A stretch of DNA of 64,000 bases from Kocuria marina (GTDB lineage: Bacteria > Actinomycetota > Actinomycetes > Actinomycetales > Micrococcaceae), in assembly GCF_000786655.1 (NCBI RefSeq), contig NZ_JROM01000045.1, positions 122,152 to 186,151 of the forward strand. The letters are read 5' to 3'. The first letter of the stretch is position 1. Each line of letters opens with the position of its first letter. Of this stretch, positions 16,294 to 24,761 are shown piece by piece. Under the pieces are notes generated by a model. That model saw nothing but the letters and a program-made list of their open reading frames with translations, was not told the DNA's origin and ran no database searches. The position numbers were made by a program, and so were the translations under genes.

Positions 16294-17922
16294 ATGAGTC
16301 ACCCGGCCGTACCCGGCGCACACCTGCAGAACATGGACCCGGATCCTCACCGCGGTGAGGAGGTGGACTTCCAGTCCCCGGGCGAACGGGCAGAGGCGGA
16401 GAAACCCCGCACCCGCACCGTGCGTTGGATAGGCCTCGCGGGCGGTCTGCTGCTCGCGGTGCTCGTCTACACCCTGATGCCCCAGGACGTCCCCCACGCC
16501 GCCCGGCTCACGGCCGCGACCGCCGTACTCATGGGCGTGTGGTGGATGACCGAGGCCCTGCCCCTGCCCGCGACCGCCCTGGTCCCCCTGGTGGTGTTCC
16601 CCACGCTCGGCACGGACGTGAAGTTCGACGCCGTCGGGGCGTCCTACGGCAACAACGTCATCTTCCTGTTCATGGGCGGGTTCCTGCTCGCGCTCGCGAT
16701 GCAGCGCTGGAACCTGCATCGGCGGATCGCCCTGCTCACCGTCAAGGTGATCGGCACCAAGCCCACGCAGATGATCGCGGGGTTCATGGTGGCCACGGGC
16801 TTCCTGTCCATGTGGGTGTCCAACACCGCGACCGCCGTGATGATGCTGCCGATCGGCGTGTCCGTGCTGCTGCTCGTGACCAAGATCGGTTCCGGTGCCG
16901 ACGCCGCCCAGGGAACCTCCGCCGCGCCCGCACCGGAGGAGATCGACCCCCAGGACAGCAAGGTCAAGGAGGAGATCGTCAAGTCCAACTTCGGCACCGC
17001 GTTGATGCTCGGGATCGCGTACGCGGCATCGATCGGTTCGCTGGGGACTATCATCGGCACCCCGCCCAACACCCTGATGGCCGGCTACCTCTCGGACGCC
17101 CACGACATCACGATCGGTTTCGGTCAGTGGATGCTCGTGGGCGTACCCCTGGCCGTGGTGCTGCTCGCGCTGTGCTGGGTGCTGCTGACCAAGGTGTTGT
17201 TCAAGCCCGAAATCACCGAGATCCCCGGCGGCAAGGAACTCATCAACGACGAACTCTCCAAGCTCGGCCCCATGTCCCCCGGTGAGAAGCGGGTGCTGGC
17301 CATCTTCGTGCTCGCCGCGCTGTCCTGGGTCTTCGTGCCGGTGCTCTTCGCGGATCCCATGATCTCCGACGCCGGCATCGCCATGGCCGTGGGGCTGCTG
17401 CTGTTCCTGTGCCCGGCCGGTGCGGCACCGGGCGTGCGCCTGCTGGACTGGGACTCCGCGGTCAAGCTGCCGTGGGGCGTGCTGCTGCTGTTCGGCGGTG
17501 GCCTGGCCCTGTCCGCGCAGTTCTCCACCTCCGGGCTCACCGAGTGGATCGGCGAGCGCGCCCAGGGTCTCGGCGGACTGCCCGTGGTGTTGCTCGTGCT
17601 CATCATGGCCGGCGGCATCCTGCTGCTCACCGAACTCACGTCCAACACGGCCACCGCGGCCACGTTCCTGCCCGTGGCCGGCGGTGTGGCCATGGGGATC
17701 GGCGTGGACCCCATGCTCCTGGCGATTCCCGTGGCGCTCGCCGCCACGTGCGCGTTCATGCTGCCGGTGGCCACCCCGCCCAACGCCATCGCGTTCGGTT
17801 CCGGGTACGTGACCATCGGGCAGATGATCAAGGGCGGGATCGGGCTCAACCTGATCGCCCTGGTCCTGATCACCGCCACGACCATGACCCTGGGCGTGTG
17901 GGTGTTCAACCTGGCGTTCTGA
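16294..17922 (+). CDS. DASS (SLC13) family sodium:dicarboxylate/anion transporter
   Basis: A 542-residue membrane protein with an approximately 45-residue acidic N-terminal tail and about 12 helices. Both family SNT motifs are present: WVSNTATAVMML and LTSNTATAATFLP. So are the paired IGTPPNTLMAGY and VATPPNAIAFGSGY hairpin sequences. These bind sodium and the carboxylate substrate in this family; succinate, malate or fumarate are likely, but other anions cannot be excluded. A charged cytosolic loop at about 215-240 separates the halves. The ATG at 16294 follows a GTGGAG site. It is a single-gene unit ended by hairpins before dps. Confidence 0.9.
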   Translation: MSHPAVPGAHLQNMDPDPHRGEEVDFQSPGERAEAEKPRTRTVRWIGLAGGLLLAVLVYTLMPQDVPHAARLTAATAVLMGVWWMTEALPLPATALVPLVVFPTLGTDVKFDAVGASYGNNVIFLFMGGFLLALAMQRWNLHRRIALLTVKVIGTKPTQMIAGFMVATGFLSMWVSNTATAVMMLPIGVSVLLLVTKIGSGADAAQGTSAAPAPEEIDPQDSKVKEEIVKSNFGTALMLGIAYAASIGSLGTIIGTPPNTLMAGYLSDAHDITIGFGQWMLVGVPLAVVLLALCWVLLTKVLFKPEITEIPGGKELINDELSKLGPMSPGEKRVLAIFVLAALSWVFVPVLFADPMISDAGIAMAVGLLLFLCPAGAAPGVRLLDWDSAVKLPWGVLLLFGGGLALSAQFSTSGLTEWIGERAQGLGGLPVVLLVLIMAGGILLLTELTSNTATAATFLPVAGGVAMGIGVDPMLLAIPVALAATCAFMLPVATPPNAIAFGSGYVTIGQMIKGGIGLNLIALVLITATTMTLGVWVFNLAF

Positions 17923-17941
17923 CCCGCGGTCGCCCATCCGG

Positions 17942-17992
17942 CGACGACGCCGCGGCGCCGCCTCGGCAGGGTGGCCGCACGCGGCGTCGTCG
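17942..17992 (+). terminator. Terminator hairpin of the DASS transporter gene
   Basis: CGACGACGCCGCG (17942-17954) pairs perfectly over 13 bp with CGCGGCGTCGTCG (17980-17992). It starts about 20 bp after the stop codon. It is one of several terminators built on the same CGACGCCGC core. Confidence 0.65.
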
Positions 17993-18069
17993 TTCTGCCG
18001 GGCGTACGACGCCGCCCAGCGGTACGCGGCAGCGCCCGACGGCGCGCGCCGCAGGGGCCGCAACCGAAA

Positions 18070-18104
18070 GACCCCCGGTCCCGCATCGCGCGGGGCCGGG
18101 GGTC
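18070..18104 (-). terminator. Terminator hairpin of dps
   Basis: A 15-bp GC-rich stem (18070-18084 with 18090-18104) around a 5-nt loop, 19 bp beyond the dps stop codon. On the minus strand it is followed by CTTTC. It could also stop readthrough from the plus strand. Confidence 0.65.
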
Positions 18105-18122
18105 CTTCGTGGTCGTGCGAGG

Positions 18123-18707
18123 TTACTTCTTCTTGGCGACCCGGCCGCGCTTGACGGCCTTGGCGGCGTCCTTCTCCGTGCGGGCGGCGGAGTTCTCCAG
18201 CACACCGGAATCGGACTCGATGTGCGAGCGCATGAACCACTGGAAGAGCTCCAGGCCGCGGACCTGGGCGATCAGCATGTCCTCGGTGATGGGATCCACG
18301 TCGCTGATGCGGGCCAGGGCGTCCCGGTGGTCCGTGATGACGCCGTCGTAGACGAGGTCCAGGGCCGCGAGGTGCTCCACGCCGGAGGCGCGCTGGACGT
18401 CGTAGTCGTCCCACGTGCGCTCGGCCGCGATGGCGCCGGGCAGACCGTTCGGCGACACACCCAGGGTGGCCATGCGCTCCGCGAGCTCGTCCACGTACCC
18501 GCGGACCTCCTCGATCTGCGGGTCCAGCATCTCGTGGACGGAGATGAAGTTGGGACCCACCACGTTCCAGTGGGCGTGCTTGAGGGTCAGTTGCAGATCG
18601 TTGAGCGCGTGCAGCCGCTGCTGCAGGATCTCGGCCACACCGTGGCCCTGCTCCGTGGTGAGACCCGGAACGGTGTAGTTGGCGTTCTTCGTGGATTTCT
18701 TGGCCAT
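18123..18707 (-). CDS. dps: Dps-family ferritin-like DNA-protection protein
   Basis: A 194-residue Dps. It forms a dodecameric shell that oxidises and stores iron and, in many species, coats DNA in starvation or oxidative stress. The ferroxidase signature is clear: KHAHWNVVGPNF followed by HEMLDPQIEEV (His, Asp and Glu ligands). The C-terminal tail is Lys/Arg-rich (AAKAVKRGRVAKKK) and the N-terminus starts MAKKSTKN; both tails could bind DNA. The ATG at 18707 has an AGGAGG site in the leader. The upstream palindrome (18760-18782) suggests control by an iron- or peroxide-sensing repressor. Confidence 0.93.
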   Translation of the reverse strand: MAKKSTKNANYTVPGLTTEQGHGVAEILQQRLHALNDLQLTLKHAHWNVVGPNFISVHEMLDPQIEEVRGYVDELAERMATLGVSPNGLPGAIAAERTWDDYDVQRASGVEHLAALDLVYDGVITDHRDALARISDVDPITEDMLIAQVRGLELFQWFMRSHIESDSGVLENSAARTEKDAAKAVKRGRVAKKK

Positions 18708-18759
18708 GACAACCTCCTCGTGGGGCGGTGGTCCCGGGGTGGAACCACGCCATGCCGTC

Positions 18760-18782
18760 TTATTTTGATGTATTCAGAATAA
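18760..18782 (-). promoter_or_regulatory. Fur/PerR-like operator in the dps promoter
   Basis: A 23-bp AT-rich imperfect palindrome (8 of 11 half-site positions symmetric; arms TTATTTTGA and TCAGAATAA). On the minus strand a TTGTTA -35-like element overlaps its upstream end, with TAAGAC 17 bp downstream as a weak -10. The shape fits a Fur-family box, the usual control of dps. Which regulator binds is inference. Confidence 0.5.
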
Positions 18783-19102
18783 CAAGGACATGAGCATTGC
18801 ACCAGGGGGCCCGAGGAAGCCACCACCCTGGGGCGCTCGTGGCCTCGGGAGGCCCAGAACATCGGCCCGACGGCACTCTGGTCCCGGAGCGCCTCCACGG
18901 TGCGCTGGCTCCGAAGCGCCTCCACGACGCGGCGGCACGGCGCCTCGCTGACGGAGCGCGAGCGGGAATCCGCGAGCCGCCCGGTGCGGGCTGTGAACTC
19001 CGCCTGAACCACCCCCTCATCCCTTCCCACGGTGGACGCCGGGTCCATACTGGGGCTCGGTCGCCGCGGCCCATCGCGGCGCACGACGACGGAAGGTCCA
19101 CG
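18783..19102. other. Intergenic region, dps to AI-2E gene
   Basis: 320 bp without a convincing gene. It has two near-identical copies of AGCGCCTCCACG (18888-18899 and 18914-18925). A weak -10-like CATACT lies about 50 bp before the AI-2E start. Confidence 0.35.
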
Positions 19103-20188
19103 ATGGCAACGCACACGCCGCACCGGGAATCACCGCGGCGGGACCCGTTCGGCCGCGCGGCCAGCCGGGCCGCGCAGGTCCTGTTGCTCGCGGCCCTGTT
19201 CGCCCTGCTGGGCCTCCTCTTCTTCCGGCTGCAGATGGTCGTGGTCGCGGTGCTCGTGGCGCTCATCCTGGAGTGCGCGGTGTTCCCGCTCGTGCGTCGG
19301 CTGAGTGACCTCGGGTGGCCCCGCGTGCTCGCCACGCTGACCACGTTCGTGAGGATCCTCGTGGTGCTCGCCGCGTTCATCGCCGCGGTGGTGTGGGCCG
19401 TGGCGGACCAGTGGGACTCCCTCATGGCCGCGGCGCAGCAGGGGTGGCAGACCCTGCAGGACGCGAGCGCCCGGTTGCCGTTCGCGGTCGACGGCGCCGC
19501 GGTCCAGGAGATCTGGTCGCGCATCCAAGGGGTCGCGTCCGGGGGCGCGGTGGAACAGTCCGCCCTCACGGGGCTGACCACCGCGGGCGAGGTCGTCACG
19601 GGCACCGTGCTCATGGTCATCGTGTTGTTCTTCTTCCTCCACGACGCCGAGCGGATCTGGGGTTTCCTGCTGAGCTGGTTCCCGCCGCGCCACACCGAGA
19701 AGCTGCGCCGGACCGGCCGGGACACCGTGCGCATCCTGGGTGGTTACGTGCGGGGCACCGCGGCGGTGGCGGTGATCGAGATGCTCGCGATCGCGGTCGT
19801 GCTGTGGTTGCTCGGCGTGCCGCTGGCGATCCCCCTGGCCATGCTCATGTTCCTGGGGGCGTTCATCCCCATCGTGGGACCGATCGTCGTGGGAGCACTG
19901 GCCGCCCTCGTGGCGCTCGTGACCACGGGACCGTAGGCCGCGCTCGTGGTCGTGATCGCGGTGTTCGTGATCCACCACCTCGAGACGGGACTGCTGCGCC
20001 CGTTCGTGATGGGCCGCACCGTGCGCCTGCCCGCGCTCGTGGTGCTGCTCAGCATCGCGCTCGGGACGCTCGTGGACGGCGTCGTCGGCGCCGCCCTGGC
20101 GGTGCCCCTCACGGCGGTGGCGTGGTCCGTGATCCAGTTGTGGCTGCCGCGGCCCGGTCGGATTGGTGATCCAGCTCACGGGCTCTAG
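19103..20188 (+). pseudogene. AI-2E family transporter interrupted by an amber codon
   Basis: An AI-2E/PerM-family membrane protein that would be 360 residues, normal for the family. The frame is intact from the ATG at 19103 (GGAAGG ribosome-binding site) to 20188 except for one TAG at codon 278 (19934-19936). Before it: helices at about 25-70 and 75-100, an extracellular loop, then MVIVLFFFLHDAERIW and LGGYVRGTAAVAVIEM. After it, the same frame continues with AALVVVIAVFVIHHLE and LLRPFVMG, the expected C-terminal helices. A single base change, for example from TGG, would explain it. The truncated 277-residue product lacks the last two or three helices. Function of the family varies (small-molecule or Na+/H+ export). 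Confidence 0.85.
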
Positions 20189-20221
20189 GGTGGAAGAAAT
20201 ACCTGAGACCTGGAGTATCGG

Positions 20222-22270
20222 ATGAGTTCCTATCCCCATCTTCTGTCCCCGCTGCGCGTGGGGTCGCTGACCCTGCCCCACCGCGTGATCATGGGGTCCA
20301 TGCATACCGGCCTCGAGGAGGTCCCGGGCGGTGAGCACGAGCTCGCGCGGTTCTACGTGGAACGCGTGCGCGGCGGCGCCGGGCTGATCGTCACGGGCGG
20401 GATCTCCCCCAACCCGGAGGGCGCCGCTCGCCGCGGCGGTGCGCACCTCAGCCGCGAGGACCAACTGGGCCCCCACCGCACGGTCACGGACGCGGTACAT
20501 GGCGAGGGCGGGCTGATCGCGCTGCAACTGATGCACAGCGGGCGGTACGCGATGCACGAGGACGCCGTGGCGCCGTCGGCCATCCGCGCTCCCATCAACA
20601 AGGTCACGCCGCGCGAGCTGAGCACCGCGGAGGTCGAGCGCACGGTCGAGGACTTCGCGAACGCCGCGCACCTCGCGCAGCGCGCGGGTTACGACGGCGT
20701 GGAGATCATGGGCTCCGAGGGGTACCTGATCAACGAGTTCCTCGTGGCCCACACGAACGAGCGCACCGATCGGTACGGCGGGTCCGACGCCGCTCGCCGC
20801 CGGTTCGCCACCGAGATCGTGCGGCGCGTGCGCGAGGCCACGGGCCCGGACTTCCTCATCATGTACCGGCTCTCCGCGCTGGACCTCGTGCCGGACGCCC
20901 AGCAGTTCGCGCAGGTCCTGGAGCTCGGCCGGGAGATCGAGGCCGCGGGGGTGTCGATCATCAACACGGGGATCGGGTGGCACGAGGCCCGCATCCCCAC
21001 GATCGCCACGAGCGTGCCGCCCGCGGGCTTCACGTGGGTCAGCAGGGCATTGCGCGAGCACCTGAGCGTGCCCGTGGCCGCCGTCAACCGGATCAACACC
21101 CCGGAGATCGGGGAAGCGGTGATCGAACGCGGGGACGCGGACCTCGTGTGCCTGGCCCGCCCGTTCCTGGCGGACCCGCAGTTCGTGGCCAAGGCCCGCG
21201 CGCAACGCCCCGCGGAGATCAACACGTGCATCGCGTGCAACCAGGCGTGCCTGGACCACACCTTCTCGGGCCGCCGCATGTCATGCCTCGTGAACCCGCG
21301 CGCGATGCGCGAGGACGAGCTGGTGCTGGGACCCACGCGCACCGCGGAGCGGATCGCGGTGGTGGGTGCCGGACCGGCCGGACTGGCCTTCGCGGAGGCC
21401 GCGGCGCAGCGCGGTCACCGGGTGACCCTGTTCGAGGAGCAACCGGAGCTGGGCGGCCAGTTCCAGTTGGCGCTGCGCATCCCGGGCAAGGAGGACTACG
21501 CCCACACCGTGCGCTACTTCAGCACGCGCCTGGCCGAACTGGGGGTCACCGTGCACACGGGGCACACCGCCACCGCGCAGGACGTGGCCTTCGCGGACCG
21601 CGTGGTCGTGGCCACGGGCGTGACCCCGCGCGTCCCCGGCATCCCCGGGGAGGACGGCCCCACGGTGCTCGGCTACAAGGACGTGCTGGCGGGCGCCCCC
21701 GTGGGCGAGCGCGTGGCGGTCGTCGGCGGCGGCGGCATCGGGTTCGATGTCGCGCACTTCCTCACGCACGACCCGCACGCCGACTTCTACGAGGAATGGG
21801 GCGTGGATCGCTCGCTGGAGGCCCGGGGCGGGTTGCTCGCCCCGGCGCCGTCGAAACCCGCGCGACGCGTGACCCTGCTGCAGCGCAGCGCGGGCAAACC
21901 CGGTGCGCGACTGGGCACCACCACCGGGTGGATCCACCGCGCGGAACTGCGCATGGCGGACGTGGAGTTCGTGACCGGGGTGCAGTACGTGCGGATCGAC
22001 GAACAGGGCGTGCACGTCCTGGCACCCGCGCAACAGGATGCGGCGTCGGCCGACGCCCCGGACACCGAGGACCGGATCGAACGGGTCATCCCAGCGGACA
22101 CCGTGGTGCTGTGCGCGGGCCAGGAACCCCGCGCCGAGCTCGCCCGGGAACTCGCGGGAGAAGACGGGGACCGGCCCGTGCACGTGGTGGGCGGTGCGCA
22201 CGTGGCCGCGGAACTGGACGCGAAACGCGCGATCCGTGAGGCCGTGGAACTGGCCGCGTCGCTGCCCTGA
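20222..22270 (+). CDS. FadH-like FAD/FMN/Fe-S NADPH oxidoreductase
   Basis: A 682-residue enzyme of the 2,4-dienoyl-CoA reductase / old-yellow-enzyme fusion family. Residues 1-330 form the FMN-binding TIM barrel, with MHSGRYA and the GVEIMGSEGYLINEFLVAHTNERTD-type active-site region. A 4Fe-4S cluster follows, with ligands Cys336, Cys339, Cys343 and Cys355. The C-terminal half has an FAD motif (VVGAGPAGLAFAEAAA) and a second dinucleotide motif (VVGGGGIGFDVAHFL). In fadH enzymes this passes electrons NADPH-FAD-FeS-FMN to reduce unsaturated fatty acyl-CoA during beta-oxidation; related trimethylamine-dehydrogenase-like enzymes have other substrates. The ATG follows a CTGGAG site. Confidence 0.88.
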   Translation: MSSYPHLLSPLRVGSLTLPHRVIMGSMHTGLEEVPGGEHELARFYVERVRGGAGLIVTGGISPNPEGAARRGGAHLSREDQLGPHRTVTDAVHGEGGLIALQLMHSGRYAMHEDAVAPSAIRAPINKVTPRELSTAEVERTVEDFANAAHLAQRAGYDGVEIMGSEGYLINEFLVAHTNERTDRYGGSDAARRRFATEIVRRVREATGPDFLIMYRLSALDLVPDAQQFAQVLELGREIEAAGVSIINTGIGWHEARIPTIATSVPPAGFTWVSRALREHLSVPVAAVNRINTPEIGEAVIERGDADLVCLARPFLADPQFVAKARAQRPAEINTCIACNQACLDHTFSGRRMSCLVNPRAMREDELVLGPTRTAERIAVVGAGPAGLAFAEAAAQRGHRVTLFEEQPELGGQFQLALRIPGKEDYAHTVRYFSTRLAELGVTVHTGHTATAQDVAFADRVVVATGVTPRVPGIPGEDGPTVLGYKDVLAGAPVGERVAVVGGGGIGFDVAHFLTHDPHADFYEEWGVDRSLEARGGLLAPAPSKPARRVTLLQRSAGKPGARLGTTTGWIHRAELRMADVEFVTGVQYVRIDEQGVHVLAPAQQDAASADAPDTEDRIERVIPADTVVLCAGQEPRAELARELAGEDGDRPVHVVGGAHVAAELDAKRAIREAVELAASLP

Positions 22271-22297
22271 CGCCGCCCGAAGGCCGGTGCGCCGCGC

Positions 22298-23038
22298 TCA
22301 GCGCGCGGTGACGCTGCCGTCCTGCACGTCGACCGTGTACTCCTTGTCCCGGTTGTCGATGTCGAGTTCGACCTCCCAGCGCACGACGTCGTCGTCCTCG
22401 TCCAGGGCGGCCTCGTCCAGCACCTTGGTGCCGGCCTCGGACTCGGCGTGCTCGAAGACCCGCTTGATCGCGTCCTTCGCGCTCACGGACGTGGCCTGCA
22501 GCTCGGCCACGTCGTCCTCGTCCGCGCGACCGTCCGCGCGGTCCTCCTGGACGTTCTTGCCCGTGCCGTCCACCGTGATCCGGTGGGCGTTGCCGTCCGC
22601 GATCACGTCCACCTCGAACTTGTCGGCGCGGCGGTCGTAGTCGATCTCCACCACGTCACCGCCCTGGTGCTGGGCCAGCGCGGAGTCCACGGCGGCCAGC
22701 GCGGCGGCCTGACCGCCGTTGACGGCCGAACCGGACGCCGAACCGCTCGGGCTCGCGCTACCGGACGCGCTGCTCGTGGGCGAGGCGCTGTCGGTGGGGG
22801 ACGCGGTGTCGGAGGGGGATGCACTGGCCGCGGCGGAGGTCTCGTCCGCGGACGCCTCGGGCGTGGCCGCGTCCTGCGTGGCGCCGGTGGCCGCCGCCGT
22901 GGCGTCCCCGGCGGCCCCCTGGGTCGCCTCGCCCTGCGCGGGGGCCTGGTTCTGATCGGTGTTCCCGCAGCCCACGAGCAACAGGGTGCTCATGAGGGCG
23001 GCGGAACCGAGGGTCAGGATCTTCTGGGGTCGCTTCAT
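22298..23038 (-). CDS. PepSY-domain lipoprotein
   Basis: A 246-residue secreted lipoprotein: signal core SAALMSTLLLVGCGN with lipobox L-V-G-C, then a roughly 90-residue Ala/Ser/Thr/Pro linker with repeated SAS-type units, then two PepSY-like repeats at about 130-190 and 195-246. The second ends in VELDIDNRDKEYTVDVQDG, a typical PepSY strand pair. PepSY domains often inhibit peptidases or sense the envelope; the target here is unknown. The ATG at 23038 was chosen because the signal peptide starts there. It converges with the FadH-like gene with a 27-bp gap. Confidence 0.75.
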   Translation of the reverse strand: MKRPQKILTLGSAALMSTLLLVGCGNTDQNQAPAQGEATQGAAGDATAAATGATQDAATPEASADETSAAASASPSDTASPTDSASPTSSASGSASPSGSASGSAVNGGQAAALAAVDSALAQHQGGDVVEIDYDRRADKFEVDVIADGNAHRITVDGTGKNVQEDRADGRADEDDVAELQATSVSAKDAIKRVFEHAESEAGTKVLDEAALDEDDDVVRWEVELDIDNRDKEYTVDVQDGSVTAR

Positions 23039-23359
23039 GGTCCCGAGTATCGCCCGCTCCGGGGGACCGGGTCGAGGGCCCGTCGGTAGAAGTCGCAGTG
23101 TGTTCCCCACCCGGGGAGCGTCGCGAGGCGCCTCGGTGCGCCTCCGTGCGCATTAATGCGCCTCCGTGCACCGCGACGCGCCGGGCCGCCCACCGCTTCC
23201 TGCCCGGCCAGGTGCGCTCACAGCGGGCTCCCGCGCACTGTCACCGCCCACTCAGCCTGTCCGGCTACTATTCTGAACACTGTCCATGACCGCGTGCGCC
23301 GCCGCCCCCTGCGGTCGCACGCCGCGCGCCGCCACTGGCTGACCGAGGAAGGAGGCGGG
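23039..23359. promoter_or_regulatory. Promoter region of the fha-pkn operon
   Basis: 321 bp between divergent genes. A -10 element TACTAT lies at 23266-23271, about 90 bp before fhaA. Further upstream is a perfect 14-bp palindrome GCGCATTAATGCGC (23148-23161). The string GCGCCTCCGTGC occurs at 23138-23149 and 23158-23169, and a one-mismatch copy at 23128-23139. The palindrome could be an operator; no factor can be named. Confidence 0.45.
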
Positions 23360-24235
23360 ATGGGTTTCTGGACCGGGCTGGAGAGCGGGATCGAGAAAAT
23401 GGTCCGCACCGCCTTCACCGCGGGTTCTCGCAAGCGGGTCGAGGCCGTGGAGATCGCGAGCGCCCTGCGCCGTGAACTGGACCAGGAGTCCTTCACCGTC
23501 CCCGCGGGCCGCACCATGGCACCCAACGTCTTCACCGTGGAGTTCTCCGACGACGACTTCCCGCGGGCCCAGGAATGGGGCGTGCAACTGGCCGAGGAAC
23601 TGTGCGACGTCGTCATCCGCCACGCGCGCTCCCAGGCCTACACGCTGCAGGGCGCGGTGCGCGTGAGCTTCACGCGCCAGTCCGAACTCGAGGCCGGTGA
23701 CTTCGCCATCCTGTCCTCGTTCGAGCGCACGAGCACACCCGAGGTCCCGGCGGACGCCGGCACGTCCGCGCGCGCACCCCAACCCCCGGCGCCCGCTCCG
23801 CACGCCCGCCCGGGTGAGGACCAGGCGGCACGGGCGGCGGACGACGTCGCCCCGGGGCACGTCCCCGGCGCGTCCCATGACCGGGCGCCGTACCACGGCG
23901 CGCCGTACGACGCGCGCACCGATCCGGCCGCGCCGCAACCGGTGCCCGTGATCGAGGTGGGCACCGAACGTTTCACGCTCAACGCGGACCGCGTGAGCGT
24001 GGGCCGCTCCGCGCAGGCGGACGTGACCGTGGAGGACACGGGGGTCTCCCGTGAGCATCTCGAGATCCGCCGCCAGGGCGATCACTTCCTGGCCGTGGAC
24101 CTCGGCTCCACGAACGGTTCCTATGTGGACGGCCAGCGGATCCAGGGCCGCGCCCAACTCGTGGACGGCTCCGTGATCACCGTGGGGCGCACCAGGTTGA
24201 CCTTCCGACTGATGCTCCCGAGGGAGAGGCGCTGA
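23360..24235 (+). CDS. fhaA: FHA-domain protein FhaA
   Basis: Reader of threonine phosphorylation in the PASTA-kinase system. The N-terminal domain (about 1-115, opening with MGFWTGLESGIEKMV) is the DUF3662 module seen in mycobacterial FhaA. A Pro/Ala/His-rich linker of about 80 residues follows, then a C-terminal FHA domain (about 200-285) with GRSAQADVTVED, SREHLEI and LGSTNGSYVDG, which holds the Arg, Ser, His and Asn that contact phosphothreonine. At 291 residues it is shorter than the mycobacterial protein (linker reduced). GGAGG precedes the ATG at 23360. It is first gene of the seven-gene operon to pknB; fhaB starts one base after its stop. Confidence 0.93.
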   Translation: MGFWTGLESGIEKMVRTAFTAGSRKRVEAVEIASALRRELDQESFTVPAGRTMAPNVFTVEFSDDDFPRAQEWGVQLAEELCDVVIRHARSQAYTLQGAVRVSFTRQSELEAGDFAILSSFERTSTPEVPADAGTSARAPQPPAPAPHARPGEDQAARAADDVAPGHVPGASHDRAPYHGAPYDARTDPAAPQPVPVIEVGTERFTLNADRVSVGRSAQADVTVEDTGVSREHLEIRRQGDHFLAVDLGSTNGSYVDGQRIQGRAQLVDGSVITVGRTRLTFRLMLPRERR

Positions 24236-24236
24236 C

Positions 24237-24758
24237 GTGTCCGAACTGACCGTGACCCTGCTGCGCTACGGATTCCTCGCGCTGCTGTGGATCTTCATCG
24301 CCGCCGTAGTCTTCTCCCAGGCGCGTGACCTGACCGTGGGCGGCAAGGCCCGCGCCGCCGTGCGCGGTGGCCGCGAGAAACTGCGCGATGCCCGCGCACG
24401 GGAACCCCGCCAGGAAGCACCCCAGAACCCCCGCCCCGCCGCCCCCACCACCGGGGGTGCGCGTACGCGCGCGCAACAGCTCGTGGTCGTGGACGGCCCG
24501 CTCGCCGGGCGCAGCTTCCAGCTGGGATCGGCCCCCGTGATGCTGGGCCGTTCCGCGGAGGCCACCATCCCGCTCGAGGACGACTACGCCTCGGGGCGCC
24601 ACGCCCGCCTGTTCGCGCAGGGATCCAAGTGGTTCCTGGAGGACCTCGGATCCACGAACGGCACCTACCTGCAGGACCAGCGACTGGCCCGCGCCACCGT
24701 GGTGGACCCGGACGTGCGGTTCCGGGTGGGGCGCACCGTGATGGAACTGAGGCCGTAG
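24237..24758 (+). CDS. fhaB: Membrane-anchored FHA protein FhaB (FipA)
   Basis: A 173-residue protein: one N-terminal membrane helix (about 9-27, LRYGFLALLWIFIAAVVF), a basic linker, and a C-terminal FHA domain (about 80-173) with VMLGRSAEATIPL, GRHARL and LGSTNGTYL. In mycobacteria the orthologue is phosphorylated by PknA/PknB and links them to the division machinery. The GTG start at 24237 directly follows the fhaA stop; pstP begins 3 bp after its own stop. Confidence 0.93.
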   Translation: MSELTVTLLRYGFLALLWIFIAAVVFSQARDLTVGGKARAAVRGGREKLRDARAREPRQEAPQNPRPAAPTTGGARTRAQQLVVVDGPLAGRSFQLGSAPVMLGRSAEATIPLEDDYASGRHARLFAQGSKWFLEDLGSTNGTYLQDQRLARATVVDPDVRFRVGRTVMELRP

Positions 24759-24761
24759 CCC

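Noticed and set aside
16228..18753. Very long open frame antisense to the DASS transporter and dps
   Set aside because: High GC content keeps antisense frames open. The product is low-complexity (His, Gly, Gln, Arg), and both sense genes have clear family motifs.
18797..19102. Upstream in-frame extension of the AI-2E gene
   Set aside because: The added 102 residues are low-complexity, and a good ribosome-binding site stands before the ATG at 19103.
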